A stretch of DNA of 64,000 nt from an uncultured Clostridia bacterium. GTDB taxonomy: Bacteria > Bacillota > Clostridia > Lachnospirales > Anaerotignaceae. Of the stretch, positions 35,676 to 46,300 are shown piece after piece. The first letter of the stretch is position 1; every line of letters begins with the position of its first letter. Where the stretch lies: assembly GCA_944384265.1 (NCBI GenBank), contig CALWSR010000009.1, positions 27,593-91,592 of the forward strand, given 5' to 3'. A program made the position numbers and the translations under genes. Under the pieces are notes generated by a model. The model was not told the origin of the DNA and did no database searches. It saw nothing but the letters and a program-made list of their open reading frames with translations.

Positions 35676-37025
35676 TTATTTTAATTTTTGGCTAATCAGC
35701 TCTGCCAATTTTTCAGCTTCCTTTTGCATGGTCTGCAAATCCTTTCCCTCTATCATCACACGAATCAAAGGCTCTGTGCCGGAGGTGCGTATCAACACTC
35801 TGCCTTCTCCATGAAATTTTGCATTTAATGCTTCAATGGCCTCTTTGATTTCCATAACCTGCATATAATCATTTTTTCTATGATTATCCACCTTGGCATT
35901 GACCAGCACCTGAGGCATGGTTTCCATCATTGCTGCCAGTTCAGATGCCTTTTTTCCCGTTTTTTTCATCACAGTCAAAAACTGTATGGCTGTTAAAATA
36001 CCATCCCCAGTGGTGTTATGGTCCAAAAAAATCACATGGCCGGACTGCTCTCCTCCCAGATTATAATTTTTTTCAACCATTTTTTCCAAAACATATCTGT
36101 CTCCCACACTGGTCTGTTCAATTTGTATTCCCTTTTCTTTGCCCAAAAGCAAAAGCCCCATATTAGACATCACTGTGGCCACAATGGTATTATGTCTTAA
36201 TATACCTGCTTCCTTCATGGCCATGCCACAAATGGCAAGTATTTTATCCCCGTCAATCAAATTTCCGTTTTCATCCACCGCCAGACATCTGTCTGCATCT
36301 CCATCAAATGCAAAGCCAACATCTGCATTGTTTTCCTGCACAAATTGGCACAAATCCTCCATATGGGTAGAGCCGCAGTTTTGATTGATGTTTGTGCCGT
36401 CCGGCTCATTGTGTATGATACAAAGCCCCGCCCTTAAATTTAAAAGTGATATGGGTGCGGCTTTATAGGAGGCTCCGTTTGCGCAATCAATGGCCACTTT
36501 GATTCCTTCAAATGTAGTGTCTGTAGATTGCTGTAAAAAAGAGATATAATCCTCCAAGGCATCCTCTGCAATGGAGCGAATGCCAATTTCTCCTCCAATT
36601 GGCTGCGGCAGTGTATCCATATGATGGAATATAATATCTTCAATTTCCTCTTCCAGCTCATCTCTCAGCTTGTATCCGGAGCTGTCAAAAAATTTGATAC
36701 CGTTGTATTCTACCGGATTGTGGGAAGCAGAAATCATAACCCCTGCATCCACTTTATATTTTCTGACCAAATAGGCAATGGCAGGTGTAGGCACAATGCC
36801 CACCTGTATGGCCTCTGCCCCCACAGAGCAAATGCCTGCTATCAATGCCGATTCCAGCATATCTCCTGATAATCTGGTATCCAGCCCCACCAATATTCTT
36901 GGGGTATGCTTTTTTTCTTTTGTCAAAACATAGGCTCCTGCTCTGCCCAATTCAAATGCTCTTTGTCCTGTCAGCTCTGTATTTGCAATGCCTCGTACAC
37001 CGTCTGTACCAAACAATATTCCCAT
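35676..37025 (-). CDS. glmM: Phosphoglucosamine mutase
   Basis: 449 residues. The active-site phosphoserine is Ser101 in 'ISASHNP', the Mg site is 'DGDADR' and the C-terminal phosphate loop is 'RTSGTEPLIRVM'. Converts glucosamine-6-P to glucosamine-1-P for UDP-GlcNAc and cell wall. RBS GAGGAGG 9 bases before ATG. Third gene after cdaA and cdaR, a conserved order in which CdaR and GlmM modulate CdaA. Confidence 0.96.
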   Translation of the reverse strand: MGILFGTDGVRGIANTELTGQRAFELGRAGAYVLTKEKKHTPRILVGLDTRLSGDMLESALIAGICSVGAEAIQVGIVPTPAIAYLVRKYKVDAGVMISASHNPVEYNGIKFFDSSGYKLRDELEEEIEDIIFHHMDTLPQPIGGEIGIRSIAEDALEDYISFLQQSTDTTFEGIKVAIDCANGASYKAAPISLLNLRAGLCIIHNEPDGTNINQNCGSTHMEDLCQFVQENNADVGFAFDGDADRCLAVDENGNLIDGDKILAICGMAMKEAGILRHNTIVATVMSNMGLLLLGKEKGIQIEQTSVGDRYVLEKMVEKNYNLGGEQSGHVIFLDHNTTGDGILTAIQFLTVMKKTGKKASELAAMMETMPQVLVNAKVDNHRKNDYMQVMEIKEAIEALNAKFHGEGRVLIRTSGTEPLIRVMIEGKDLQTMQKEAEKLAELISQKLK

Positions 37026-37046
37026 TCATTACTTCCTCCTCAATCA

Positions 37047-38408
37047 TTATTCTTCCGGCGGCAGCTGTTGTTGCTCCTGAGCAGGAGGCGTCTGCTCTGT
37101 ATCCTCCTCCGGCTGTTCTGTTTCCGGTAGGTCTTCATTTTCCTGCTCCTTTTGTATCACTGTCACTGTAATGACAGGCTCATTGCTAAGCAGTGTAATG
37201 CCTTCGGGCAAATCTGTTTCCAACACCACTCTATGCTCTCCGGGCAGCAAATCCGTCACATCCGCCATAACGGCAATACTGCCTGTTGTAATATCCGCCA
37301 GCTGCCCCGCCTGCCCTGTCAAGCTCAGAGAAACGGTTTCGTCTGAAAGTATATAGTCATATTGTGTTTCATCTGCCCCGTTTAAAGTGATTTCACCGCT
37401 TTGTACTGTAATTTGCTGCTGCTGTGCCTGCTGTATGATAACAGATACCTCCGCCTGCCTTGGAGTGTCACTGCTAAGCATCACACCATCTGGCAGCAAT
37501 TCCTCCAGTGCAATATATTGTGTCACAGTGCTGTCGGCATCTGTAACGTCTATATCAGGCAGCTTTAGTGTATCAAGCTGTTCCAGCACCCCTTCGCTTC
37601 CCAATACCCTAATGGATGTGGGAGACCATGTGACCTCCGACACTTCATATCCATCGGCAGGGCTTCCCTCTGCTTCTGCTGTCAGTGCAATGCTTTTATT
37701 TTTTTGCACACCCACAGAAACGTGTACCTTAGACACATCCATGCTGACACCCTCTACTCGTTTGCCGCTTGCATCATAAGCTGTGGGAACAGCTGTCACA
37801 ACAATATCCTCCGAGGCCTGATGCAAATCCACATTCACCTGCACTGTTTCCACCGAATTGACGATAGACGCTGCTCCGGAAATCTGCACAGAAGCCGGTG
37901 AAATTTGCGGCTGCAATGTGGTATAGCCACTGCCTGCCTCTCCTGTCATATATACATCAATGGGCATTTTTTTGGTAGAAAGCCTTTCCACAACAATATC
38001 AGCCTGTTCAGGTGACTGGCTTACAATTTCAAAGCCGGTTCCCATCCCCTCCGGTATGATAAATGAAATGTCGGCAGAAATACTGTCCCCTGAGCGTACA
38101 TCCTCCATGGTGCTTAAATCCACCACTGCCTTGATATTGCTTTTATATTGTGTCAATCTGTCCAAAGACGTTCTTTGGGCCTTAATTTTAGCCGATACCT
38201 TCATGCTCTCCAGCTGCTGTCTGTTGCGCACAGTCAGCCCCTGCTCTGTCAATGTGTCCATGCTTTCCAAAGAAAGGGTTTGTGTGTATATTCTTGTTGT
38301 AACAGGATGCTCTATGTTGATTACCATAAACCAAAGTATAATGGCAATGGCAAGAGAAAGAAGCTTCCACCCTACATCCTTCATAATCAGCTCTTGTAAT
38401 TTTTTCAT
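37047..38408 (-). CDS. cdaR: YbbR-domain regulator of CdaA
   Basis: 453 residues. One N-terminal transmembrane helix (residues ~12-30), then about four extracellular YbbR repeats, then a Glu/Gln/Pro-rich C-terminal tail of ~40 residues. In other Firmicutes CdaR binds and tunes the cyclase CdaA at the membrane. The start is ATG 38408, overlapping the cdaA stop by 4 bases; the longer frame from 38429 is unlikely. Confidence 0.92.
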   Translation of the reverse strand: MKKLQELIMKDVGWKLLSLAIAIILWFMVINIEHPVTTRIYTQTLSLESMDTLTEQGLTVRNRQQLESMKVSAKIKAQRTSLDRLTQYKSNIKAVVDLSTMEDVRSGDSISADISFIIPEGMGTGFEIVSQSPEQADIVVERLSTKKMPIDVYMTGEAGSGYTTLQPQISPASVQISGAASIVNSVETVQVNVDLHQASEDIVVTAVPTAYDASGKRVEGVSMDVSKVHVSVGVQKNKSIALTAEAEGSPADGYEVSEVTWSPTSIRVLGSEGVLEQLDTLKLPDIDVTDADSTVTQYIALEELLPDGVMLSSDTPRQAEVSVIIQQAQQQQITVQSGEITLNGADETQYDYILSDETVSLSLTGQAGQLADITTGSIAVMADVTDLLPGEHRVVLETDLPEGITLLSNEPVITVTVIQKEQENEDLPETEQPEEDTEQTPPAQEQQQLPPEE

Positions 38409-39271
38409 TTTGGCTGTCTTCCTTTCCATAATACCAATTTTCTTTTGGCAGACTTTGTTGTGCCGGAAAGCATTTTCCGCAAGGAATCTGTTGTCACATT
38501 GCGATACAATGTGCCTCCCTTTGCCATAGAAATGGCCCCTGTTTCTTCTGACACAACAAGCACATAGGCGTCAGAAACCTCGCTGGCACCAATGGCCGCT
38601 CTGTGCCTTGTGCCTAATTCCATGCTGATATCATTGCTTTCTGTCAATGGCAAAAAGCAGGTTGCCGCCGCCACACGGTTGTTTCTGATAATCACAGCAC
38701 CGTCATGCAAAGGAGTGTTATGCTCAAATATGTTAATCAAAAGCTGACTGGATACTACGCCGTCTATGGCAATTCCCGTTCTTTCAAAATCTCCCAAAGG
38801 CACCTCCTGTTCAATGAGTATCAAAGCACCTGTTTTGACAGCCGCCATTTTGTCTGCCGCTTTTAATATTTCATCCACAGTGCGGTTTGCTACCTTTTCT
38901 TCTGTATTTTGACTGTCTGTCTTTCCCAAATTGTTAAAAAAGAAAAATGCCTTTCCCTTTCCCAGCTCCTCCAACGCCTTTCTCAGCTCCGGCTGAAATA
39001 CCACAATCACAGCAATGATACCCACAGAAATGGTGTTTGTCAATATCCACATGATTGTGTTCAGCTGCAATATTTCTGAAACTGCGGCAAAAGCAAATAT
39101 CACAAGTATTCCCTTAAAAAGCACCCATGCTCTTGTTTCTTTAATCCAAAATATGATTTCATAAATTATGTATGCTACAATAAAAATATCCAACAAATCA
39201 AACAATCCCACCGTAGGACGCATAAAATCTGTAATGCCCAAATCACCAAAAAAACTTTTTATCCATTCCAT
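38405..39271 (-). CDS. cdaA: Diadenylate cyclase CdaA
   Basis: 288 residues. Three N-terminal membrane helices (~22-92), a short coiled coil, then the DAC domain with DGA (190-192) and RHR (222-224), both needed for making c-di-AMP from two ATP. c-di-AMP controls potassium, osmotic and wall homeostasis. First gene of cdaA-cdaR-glmM. Confidence 0.96.
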   Translation of the reverse strand: MEWIKSFFGDLGITDFMRPTVGLFDLLDIFIVAYIIYEIIFWIKETRAWVLFKGILVIFAFAAVSEILQLNTIMWILTNTISVGIIAVIVVFQPELRKALEELGKGKAFFFFNNLGKTDSQNTEEKVANRTVDEILKAADKMAAVKTGALILIEQEVPLGDFERTGIAIDGVVSSQLLINIFEHNTPLHDGAVIIRNNRVAAATCFLPLTESNDISMELGTRHRAAIGASEVSDAYVLVVSEETGAISMAKGGTLYRNVTTDSLRKMLSGTTKSAKRKLVLWKGRQPK

Positions 39272-39426
39272 ATACTTCCACCCTACCCAACATTTTTTAT
39301 GATTCCATTATCGCTTTATCAGTATATGAGCCATACTGATATTCCTTTCCCATTATACCATAAAAAATCAAATCTGTTATCAAATACTGCTGTGTTTTGC
39401 AAAAATATTTTATGATGCTAAAATAG

Positions 39427-39455
39427 TTGCAAAAAACAAAAAATGTTCGTATAAT
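39427..39455 (+). promoter_or_regulatory. Sigma-A promoter of nfo
   Basis: TTGCAA (39427-39432), 17-base spacer, TATAAT (39450-39455), about 45 bases before the gene. Confidence 0.75.
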
Positions 39456-39497
39456 GTGTTCTGCAAACAATCATACTAAATAGAAAGGAATCAAAAT

Positions 39498-40346
39498 ATG
39501 CTAAACATAGGATGTCATCTTTCTGCTGCAAAGGGCTTTGAAAGCATGGGCAAAAACGCTCTTTCTATTGATGCAAACACATTTCAGTTTTTTACCAGAA
39601 ATCCCAGAGGGGCAAAGGCCAAGCAAATTGACCAAAAGGATGTGCAGCGTCTTTTGGATATCATCCATCAGCACCATTTTGCACCGCTGACAGCCCATGC
39701 TCCTTATACCCTAAACCCCTGCTCTGCCGACCCTGCCATAAGGGAGTTTGCCCTTGAGGTCATGAAGGAGGACCTGCAAAAAATGGAGCTTTTGCCCCAT
39801 AATTACTATAATTTTCATCCGGGCAGCCATGTAAAGCAGGGAACAAAAAAAGGCATTGCACTGATTGCAGATACCCTCAATCAGGTTTTAAAGCCGGAGC
39901 AGACCACCACTGTACTTTTGGAAACCATGGCAGGAAAGGGTACAGAAATCGGCCGGTGCTTTGAAGAGCTGAGGGCCATATTGGACAAAGTGGAGCTTTG
40001 TGACAAAATGGGCATCTGCATGGATACCTGCCATGTGCATGACGGAGGATATGATATTGTAAACAATCTGGACCATGTTTTAAATGAATTTGATGCAGTG
40101 ATAGGCTTAGATAAGCTAAAGGCCATTCATTTAAACGACAGCAAAAACCCAATCAACAGCCATAAAGACCGCCATGCAGTCATAGGCGGAGGCTATATTG
40201 GCACAAAAGCCATTGTAAAAATCATAACCCATCCCAAGCTGTGTCATTTGCCCTTTTATTTGGAAACCCCCAATGAGCTGGAAGGGTATCAAAAGGAAAT
40301 ACAGCTGCTTCGTGAACAATATGACGCCGTTTTTTCTTTGCATTAA
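39498..40346 (+). CDS. nfo: Deoxyribonuclease IV (AP endonuclease)
   Basis: 282 residues. TIM-barrel zinc enzyme with '[13 protein letters not shown]', 'NFHPGSHV', '[13 protein letters not shown]', '[15 protein letters not shown]', '[17 protein letters not shown]' and 'YLETPNE' supplying the zinc ligands. It cuts DNA at abasic sites in base-excision repair. RBS AAAGGAATC before ATG. Single-gene unit. Confidence 0.95.
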   Translation: MLNIGCHLSAAKGFESMGKNALSIDANTFQFFTRNPRGAKAKQIDQKDVQRLLDIIHQHHFAPLTAHAPYTLNPCSADPAIREFALEVMKEDLQKMELLPHNYYNFHPGSHVKQGTKKGIALIADTLNQVLKPEQTTTVLLETMAGKGTEIGRCFEELRAILDKVELCDKMGICMDTCHVHDGGYDIVNNLDHVLNEFDAVIGLDKLKAIHLNDSKNPINSHKDRHAVIGGGYIGTKAIVKIITHPKLCHLPFYLETPNELEGYQKEIQLLREQYDAVFSLH

Positions 40347-40415
40347 GATATGGTAAAAATGGGATTTTGCAAAGTATTTTTTTGCAAATTTACAGAAAAA
40401 GGCTTGCACTTTCTA

Positions 40416-40457
40416 TTGTTATCTGCTACCATATATTCTATAAATAATAATTATTAT
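40416..40457 (+). promoter_or_regulatory. Promoter with Fur/PerR-like palindrome before the nitroreductase
   Basis: TTGTTA (40416-40421), 17-base spacer, TATAAA (40439-40444). The palindrome ATAATAATTATTAT (40444-40457) directly overlaps the start of transcription. Its sequence resembles Fur/PerR boxes, so metal or peroxide control is a reasonable guess. Confidence 0.5.
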
Positions 40458-40497
40458 CGTTTGATATAGAAAGAATACTTGGTAAAGGAGAATGATA

Positions 40498-41319
40498 ATG
40501 GATTACCAAAATTTAATTCTGACCACAAAATCTGTCAGAGAATACAAAAAAGAAGCTGTCGATACAAAAAAATTAAAAGCCATTAAGGACTATGCACAGC
40601 AATGTACCAAAATCAGTGATTCCATCAGCATTGACGTGCGTATTCTTTCCAACAGCGAAGCATATCTTGCTTTAGACGGCGTAGCCGGCTATCAGGGCAA
40701 TATGTTAGATGCGCCTCACTATATTCTTTTGCTTTCTGATGTTGCTGAGCGTTATATCGAAAATGCCGGCTACATTGGAGAAGGTATGATTTTAAAGGCT
40801 ACTGAGCTGGGCGTGGCTTCCTGCTGGATTACTTTTCAAGACAGCAAAGCAGTGAAAGAAAAATTAAACATTGTTTCAGATAGAGAGGTGGTTGCACTCA
40901 TTGCATTGGGCTATGATGCAAACGCTCCCAAAAAAGGTGCTTCTGTTTCTTTAAATCCTGCCTACAAATTGGATTTGGATGAAATGGTTTATATTGATAA
41001 ATGGGGCAATGGTGCTGACGCTGCCATATTGGAGGAAAGAGGCGTTTTAGAAGCATTTGCTTTTGCAAAATTGGCTCCTTCCACATTGAACAGACAGCCA
41101 TGGCGTTTTTTGATGGTAGGCGGCAAGGTGATTCTTGCTGTCAGAAGAGATGAAAATGTAAATACCTACGAAGAAAAAATTGACGCCGGCATCATTATGT
41201 TTTTCTTTGAAGCCATTGTAGGAAGCACATTGTTTCAGCTGACATGGAAATTGGAGGAGCCTACTGACGCACCTGAAATTCCGGGAGATTTTGAAATTGT
41301 TGCATATTGCATGATGTAA
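40498..41319 (+). CDS. Nitroreductase family protein
   Basis: 273 residues. FMN-binding nitroreductase fold with 'TKSVREYKKEAVD' (Arg contacts FMN phosphate), 'YIGEGMILKATELGVASCWI', and a second half ending in 'LAPSTLNRQPWRF', the FMN loop here placed late, so this is the permuted or duplicated type found in anaerobes. Reduces quinones, nitro compounds or flavins with NAD(P)H. The start is ATG 40498 (AAGGAG 8 bases upstream). The rubredoxin gene follows 42 bases later and may be its electron partner. Confidence 0.8.
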   Translation: MDYQNLILTTKSVREYKKEAVDTKKLKAIKDYAQQCTKISDSISIDVRILSNSEAYLALDGVAGYQGNMLDAPHYILLLSDVAERYIENAGYIGEGMILKATELGVASCWITFQDSKAVKEKLNIVSDREVVALIALGYDANAPKKGASVSLNPAYKLDLDEMVYIDKWGNGADAAILEERGVLEAFAFAKLAPSTLNRQPWRFLMVGGKVILAVRRDENVNTYEEKIDAGIIMFFFEAIVGSTLFQLTWKLEEPTDAPEIPGDFEIVAYCMM

Positions 41320-41361
41320 TTTATTTGATTATCATAAAAAAAACAGAAAGGTGAGAAAATT

Positions 41362-41520
41362 ATGAAAAAATATGAATGTGAAGTTTGTGGATATGTTTAT
41401 GACCCTGCCGTAGGCGACCCAGAGCATGGCATTGCTCCCGGCACACCATTTGACAAGCTGCCTGCTGATTGGGTATGTCCTCTTTGCAGCGTTGGCACAG
41501 ACCAATTTAAAGAAGTATAA
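41362..41520 (+). CDS. rub: Rubredoxin
   Basis: 52 residues: '[19 protein letters not shown]' and '[17 protein letters not shown]' give the two CxxC knuckles that hold one iron. Cytoplasmic single-electron carrier, used in oxygen and peroxide detoxification in anaerobes. RBS AAAGGTGAG 7 bases before ATG. In one unit with the nitroreductase; a terminator follows. Confidence 0.97.
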   Translation: MKKYECEVCGYVYDPAVGDPEHGIAPGTPFDKLPADWVCPLCSVGTDQFKEV

Positions 41521-41530
41521 TATCATAAAT

Positions 41531-41566
41531 CAAAAAGGCCTTCTATGGAATATAGAAGGTCTTTTT
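41531..41566 (+). terminator. Terminator after rubredoxin
   Basis: AAAAAGGCCTTCTAT pairs with ATAGAAGGTCTTTTT. Confidence 0.8.
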
Positions 41567-41653
41567 ATTTTATGACATTACTGCCACAAAAGAGTAAAAA
41601 TCATTGGGATGGGATAGACTCATATGTCTATAAAAGTACTCCTTTATGACAGC

Positions 41654-41680
41654 AAAATACATTATATAATAATGTATTTT
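41654..41680. promoter_or_regulatory. Palindrome upstream of XRE gene 1
   Basis: Perfect 12-bp arms, AAAATACATTAT and ATAATGTATTTT, around ATA. The core ACATTATATAAT recurs upstream of XRE gene 2, so it is a likely operator. Confidence 0.55.
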
Positions 41681-41786
41681 ATTATTATACAATATCAAAT
41701 ATTTTATTTCAACAGTAATACATTATTATTTATTATATTTCTGCAAAAACTAATAGTATAGTTTTTTACAGAACGAGGTGATAATG

Positions 41787-42119
41787 ATGTATGAAGATTT
41801 ATTTTACAGAAGATTATCTGAACTGCGTAATCAGATACCTGTATCTGCTCGTGAAATGAGCCTTGCCATTGGTCAAAATGAAAATTATATCAATCTGATT
41901 GAAAACGGCAGAACATTTCCATCCATGAGTGGCTTTTTTTATATTTGTGAATATCTTAAAATTCACCCCAAAGACTTTTTTAATGATAATATTAAAAATC
42001 CAAAGCTTTATGGCGAAATAGAAGAGCATTTGCAAAAGCTCACCAGCAAACAAATGGAATATCTCCTTCCTCTTTTATCAGACATTACAAAATCCAACCG
42101 CACTTCATTTGAAAAATAA
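41787..42119 (+). CDS. XRE-family regulator 1
   Basis: 110 residues. HTH 'LSELRNQIPVSAREMSLAIGQNENYINLIENGRTFPSMSGFFYICEYLKI' then a short C-terminal helix pair. DNA-binding dimer expected. The start is ATG 41787 (GAGGTG 6 bases upstream; two other in-frame starts lie just before it). About 76% identical over 83 residues to the gene at 43007, so the two are recent duplicates. No obvious target except their own promoters. Confidence 0.85.
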   Translation: MYEDLFYRRLSELRNQIPVSAREMSLAIGQNENYINLIENGRTFPSMSGFFYICEYLKIHPKDFFNDNIKNPKLYGEIEEHLQKLTSKQMEYLLPLLSDITKSNRTSFEK

Positions 42120-42152
42120 TGATATCCATCATTTTTCAATGCACTGTTGCAA

Positions 42153-42192
42153 CAGCCCTGTTCCATACATTGGAACCGGCTGTTTTTTTTAT
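42153..42192 (+). terminator. Terminator after XRE gene 1
   Basis: AACAGCC...TTCC pairs with GGAA...GGCTGTT and is followed by eight T. Confidence 0.8.
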
Positions 42193-42906
42193 ATCATATA
42201 AATCTTTATAAAAATAGTGTTTTGATTAAATTTCTTTTATTCCTCAGCCAACAGAGCATTCCCACTTTTTTTGTGCAGCATTGAAATGGTGTAGAAGCTG
42301 CTTTTTTATGGCTTGGTCAGTGGTGCAGACTTATTTTTATTTTTGGCAGATACGATTTCATTTTCATTGCTGCCTTTATTACAGTCTTTCAAAAACACTG
42401 CATTAATCCTATTGTTTCAATAGATACACCCAAACCTTTTATATAAAAATACAGAAATGCCATAAACGGCAACATAAAAAAAGAAATGCAAACACATTCC
42501 CTTTTTACATTGCAACAGTATATCCTGTCATACCTTTATGAAAATTACATTTTTCATTTCAATTTATGACATTTATTTTTTCTTTATCATTTTGATTGAC
42601 AATGACATAAAACGTTTTCCTATGAAGGATTGTATTTGCTTTTCTCTAATGCACCATTAGCAACAAAAAGTCCCTTCTATATGGAATGGGACAGAAGGGA
42701 CTTTCACTGCAAATAATCTGTGAATATTTTTTGATACCAAATTTTGGGGTATTTTTGCTCGTTTGTATTTTTAGGGAATCAATACAAATTTTTAGAAAAG
42801 AATACAAAACATCATTTATCGTAACGTGGCATGAAACGATGACATAGCTTCTTCTGATTTTGTACAGTATTTGCAGCAAAATGAATTGTTATACAATACA
42901 TTTATT
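42193..42906. other. Gap between the XRE twins with an orphan hairpin
   Basis: No supported gene. AAAGTCCCTTCT (42668-42679) is exactly inverted at 42694-42705, with five T after it on the minus strand, so it looks like a terminator for a lost minus-strand gene. A 77-codon minus frame across it has no RBS. Confidence 0.5.
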
Positions 42907-42920
42907 ACATTATATAATGT
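42907..42920. promoter_or_regulatory. Palindrome upstream of XRE gene 2
   Basis: Perfect 14-bp palindrome ACATTATATAATGT, sharing its core with the site before XRE gene 1 and lying 87 bases before the start codon. Confidence 0.5.
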
Positions 42921-43006
42921 TAACACTATACTTGTCAATAATATATATAGTAGAAACTTATATTTTTTTCATTTTATCTTGTACAATTTTATATGAGGTG
43001 ATATAT

Positions 43007-43342
43007 ATGTGTATGCATTATGAAACATTTTTTGGAAATCGTCTTGGAGAATTGCGAACACAAAAGGGAATCTCTGCCCGTGAAATGAGTCTTGCCATCG
43101 GCCAAAGTGTTTCTTATATTTCTGGAATTGAAAACCATAAAAATTTTCCTTCTATGACAGGCTTTTTTTACATTTGTGAATATTTAAAAATTCATCCTAA
43201 GGATTTTTTTAATGATGCCATACAAAATCCAAAACGATATTATGAAGTAGAAGAAAAATTGCAAAAATTGACAAGCAAACAAATGGAGTATATCATTCCT
43301 CTTTTAGATGATATTATAAAAGGAAACCGCACATACCAATAA
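43007..43342 (+). CDS. XRE-family regulator 2
   Basis: 111 residues with HTH 'LGELRTQKGISAREMSLAIGQSVSYISGIENHKNFPSMTGFFYICEYLKI'. Near-duplicate of the 41787 gene; most differences fall in the HTH recognition region (NENYINLIENGRT against SVSYISGIENHKN), so the twins may read different operators. The start is ATG 43007, GAGGTG 6 bases upstream. Convergent with the activase gene. Confidence 0.85.
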   Translation: MCMHYETFFGNRLGELRTQKGISAREMSLAIGQSVSYISGIENHKNFPSMTGFFYICEYLKIHPKDFFNDAIQNPKRYYEVEEKLQKLTSKQMEYIIPLLDDIIKGNRTYQ

Positions 43343-43346
43343 AAAC

Positions 43347-43391
43347 AACATACAAAAAGCCATACTTTAAAAAGTATGGCTTTTTGTATGT
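43347..43391. terminator. Bidirectional terminator between XRE 2 and the activase
   Basis: ACATACAAAAAGCCATACTT pairs with AAGTATGGCTTTTTGTATGT, closing on AAAA. Confidence 0.85.
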
Positions 43392-43394
43392 GAT

Positions 43395-46300
43395 TTATCC
43401 TTTGATATGCACATCAAAAGATGCTTTTTTCACAGAATGTATTCTTTTTCTCTTTTCTCTCTGCTCTGCTTCCACTTTATCCATATTTTTGTTTGCACTT
43501 GCCAGCATCAGCTTAATTCTGTTTAGCTGATTGACTTCACTGGCACCTGGGTCATAATCAATGGCAACAATGTTAGAAAGAGGATATTTTCTTTTAATTT
43601 CTTTTATCACACCCTTGCCCACCACATGGTTTGGCAGACAGCCAAAGGGTTGTGTACATACAATATTATGCACGCCGGAACGTATCAATTCCAGCATCTC
43701 TCCTGTCAAAAACCAGCCCTCTCCCGTTTGGTTGCAAAGGGATACAATGGACTGTGCATATTTTCCCAATGCTCTGATGTTATCCGGCGCATGAAAACGG
43801 CTGCTTTCTAACAATGCTTTTATCATAGGCCTTTGGTAAAATTCAATGACCTCAATGCCAATGTCGCTAAGCATTTTGGCCTTCCAGCTGCCTCCCAAAT
43901 ATTTTCTTTTTTGAGAAGCGTTATAACAGCTGTATAATCCAAAGCCAAGCAAATCCGGCACAACAGCCTCTGCTCCCTCTGCCTCCAAAAGTCCTACAAT
44001 ATCATTGTTGGCTGTGGGATGGAATTTTACAAGAATTTCTCCTACCACGCCTACCCTTGGCTTCACTTGGTCGGTGATTTCCAATCTGTCAAAATCCTGT
44101 ATAATGGCTTTGATGTTTTTGCAGTATGTTTTCCAGCTTCCTTTTACCACATCTCTTTTGACCTGCTCATTCCAGTGCCAGTACAATGTGTTGGCAGAAT
44201 TGGAGAATTTTTCATAAGGACGTACTCTGTAAAGCACACGCATGAGCAAATCTCCATATACAAAGCCTTGCAGCATTTTGTGCAAAAGCAAAGGAGAAAG
44301 CTTAAAGCCGGGATTTTTCTCCAATCCTCCTGCGCTGATGGAAATGACAGGCACATGTGGCATTCCTGCATTTTCCAATGCTTTTCTGATAAAACCAATA
44401 TAATTGGTGGCACGACAGCCCCCGCCTGTTTGTGAAATCAACAATGCTGTTTTATTCAAATCATAATTTCCTGATTTCAAACCGTTGATTAACTGCCCCA
44501 CCACAATCAGAGCAGGATAACAAGCATCGTTGTTGACATATTTCAATCCTGTGTCAATGGCATTTCTGTCCATAGCAGGCATCACTTCTAAATTGTAGCC
44601 GCTGCTTTTAAACACCTCTTTTAAAATGTCAAAATGGATGGGAGACATTTGAGGGCAAAGTATGGTATATTCCTTTTTCATTTCCTTTGTAAAAACAACT
44701 CTCTTTAAAGAAGCATCTGCCTTATGTATTTTTACCTGTTTTTCAGCTCTGTCCTCCATGGCCGCAATCAAAGAGCGGATTCTGATTCTGGCTGCGCCCA
44801 AGTTGTTGACTTCATCAATTTTTAAAGAGGTATATATTTTTCCTGCTTTTGTCAATATATTTTTCACTTCGTCTGTTGTCACTGCATCCAAACCGCAGCC
44901 AAAGGAATTCAGCTGTACATATTCCAAATTTTGCTGTGTTTTGACAAATGCCGCCGCTTCATACAGTCTGGAATGGTAGGTCCATTGGTCACGCACCACC
45001 ATAGGACGCTCCACTTTTCCCAAATGGGCCACACTGTCCTCTGTCAGCACTGCAATGTTGTATCCTGCAATCAGCTCGGGAATGCCATGGTTGATTTCCG
45101 GGTCAGCATGGTATGGCCTGCCGCCCAGCACAATACCTGTCATGTTATGCTCTTTGATGTATTCTAATGTTTCTTTGCCCTTTTGGTGCATATCCTCTCT
45201 AAATTGTCCCCATTCCTCCCATGCTGCATCCACAGCATCCAATATGGCTTTTTGAGAAAGTCCAAAGGGCTTGCACTCCTGCACCAGTCTTTTGGCCAGT
45301 GCCGTTTTATTTCCCATAGAAAGGAAGGGATTCATAAATTTGATATTTTGCTCCCGCAATGCTTCCACATTGTTTTTGATATTTTCAGAATAGGAGGCCA
45401 CAATAGGGCAGTTAAAATTGTTGTCAGAAGCGGCAATGTCCCTTCTTTCATACACCACACCAGGATAAAATATAAAACCTACGCCGGACTCTATCAAGCT
45501 CATAATGTGGCCATGCACCAGCTTTGCCGGATAGCATACAGACTCACTTGGTATGGATTCAATTCCCTTTTCATAAACTGCCTTGCTGGAATAAGGAGAA
45601 AGCTCCACACGGAAGCCCAGCTTTGTAAAAAATGTAAACCAAAATGGGTATTCCTCCCACATATTCAGCACTCTTGGAATGCCTACCACACCCCTTGGTG
45701 CTTTTTCCAGTTCCAAAGGCTCATAATCAAAGAGTCTGTGACGTTTATATTCATAAAGGTTTGGTGCAGGGTTTTCTGCTTTTTCCTTGCCCAGTCCCCT
45801 TTCACAGCGATTTCCTGTCACAAAGCGTCTGCCTCCCGAAAAATTGTTTATGGTCAGCAGGCAATGATTGGTACATCTTTGGCATCTTGTCAATGTGGAT
45901 TGGATTTCAAGGGCATTCATATCCTGCTGAGAAACCAGTGTTGTTTGATACCCTTGTTTATATTTGTCCAGAGCAATCAATCCGGCTCCAAATGCGCCCA
46001 TAATCCCTGCAATATCCGGTCTGACAGCCTCTCTGCCGCTTATGATTTCAAAGCTTTTTAGCACAGCATCGTTATAAAATGTGCCGCCCTGCACCACAAT
46101 GCTTTTTCCCATGGCTTTGGGGTCTGCAATTTTAATCACTTTTAACAAAGCATTTTTGATGACAGAATAGGCCAAGCCTGCTGAAATATCTGCCACCTCT
46201 GCCCCTTCCTTTTGTGCCTGCTTCACACGGGAATTCATAAACACAGTACATCTAGAGCCTAAATCAATGGGGTTTTTGGCAAACAGAGCCACATTTGCAA

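Noticed and set aside
42145..42192. Possible third R2 fragment (TTGCAACAGCCC)
   Set aside because: Only the inverted-end core is shared and it is fully explained as the terminator of XRE gene 1.
42646..42879. 77-codon frame across the orphan hairpin
   Set aside because: No RBS and it reads through a strong stem-loop; unlikely to be translated.
45183..46061. Long plus-strand frame of 292 codons
   Set aside because: Antisense shadow of the activase gene.
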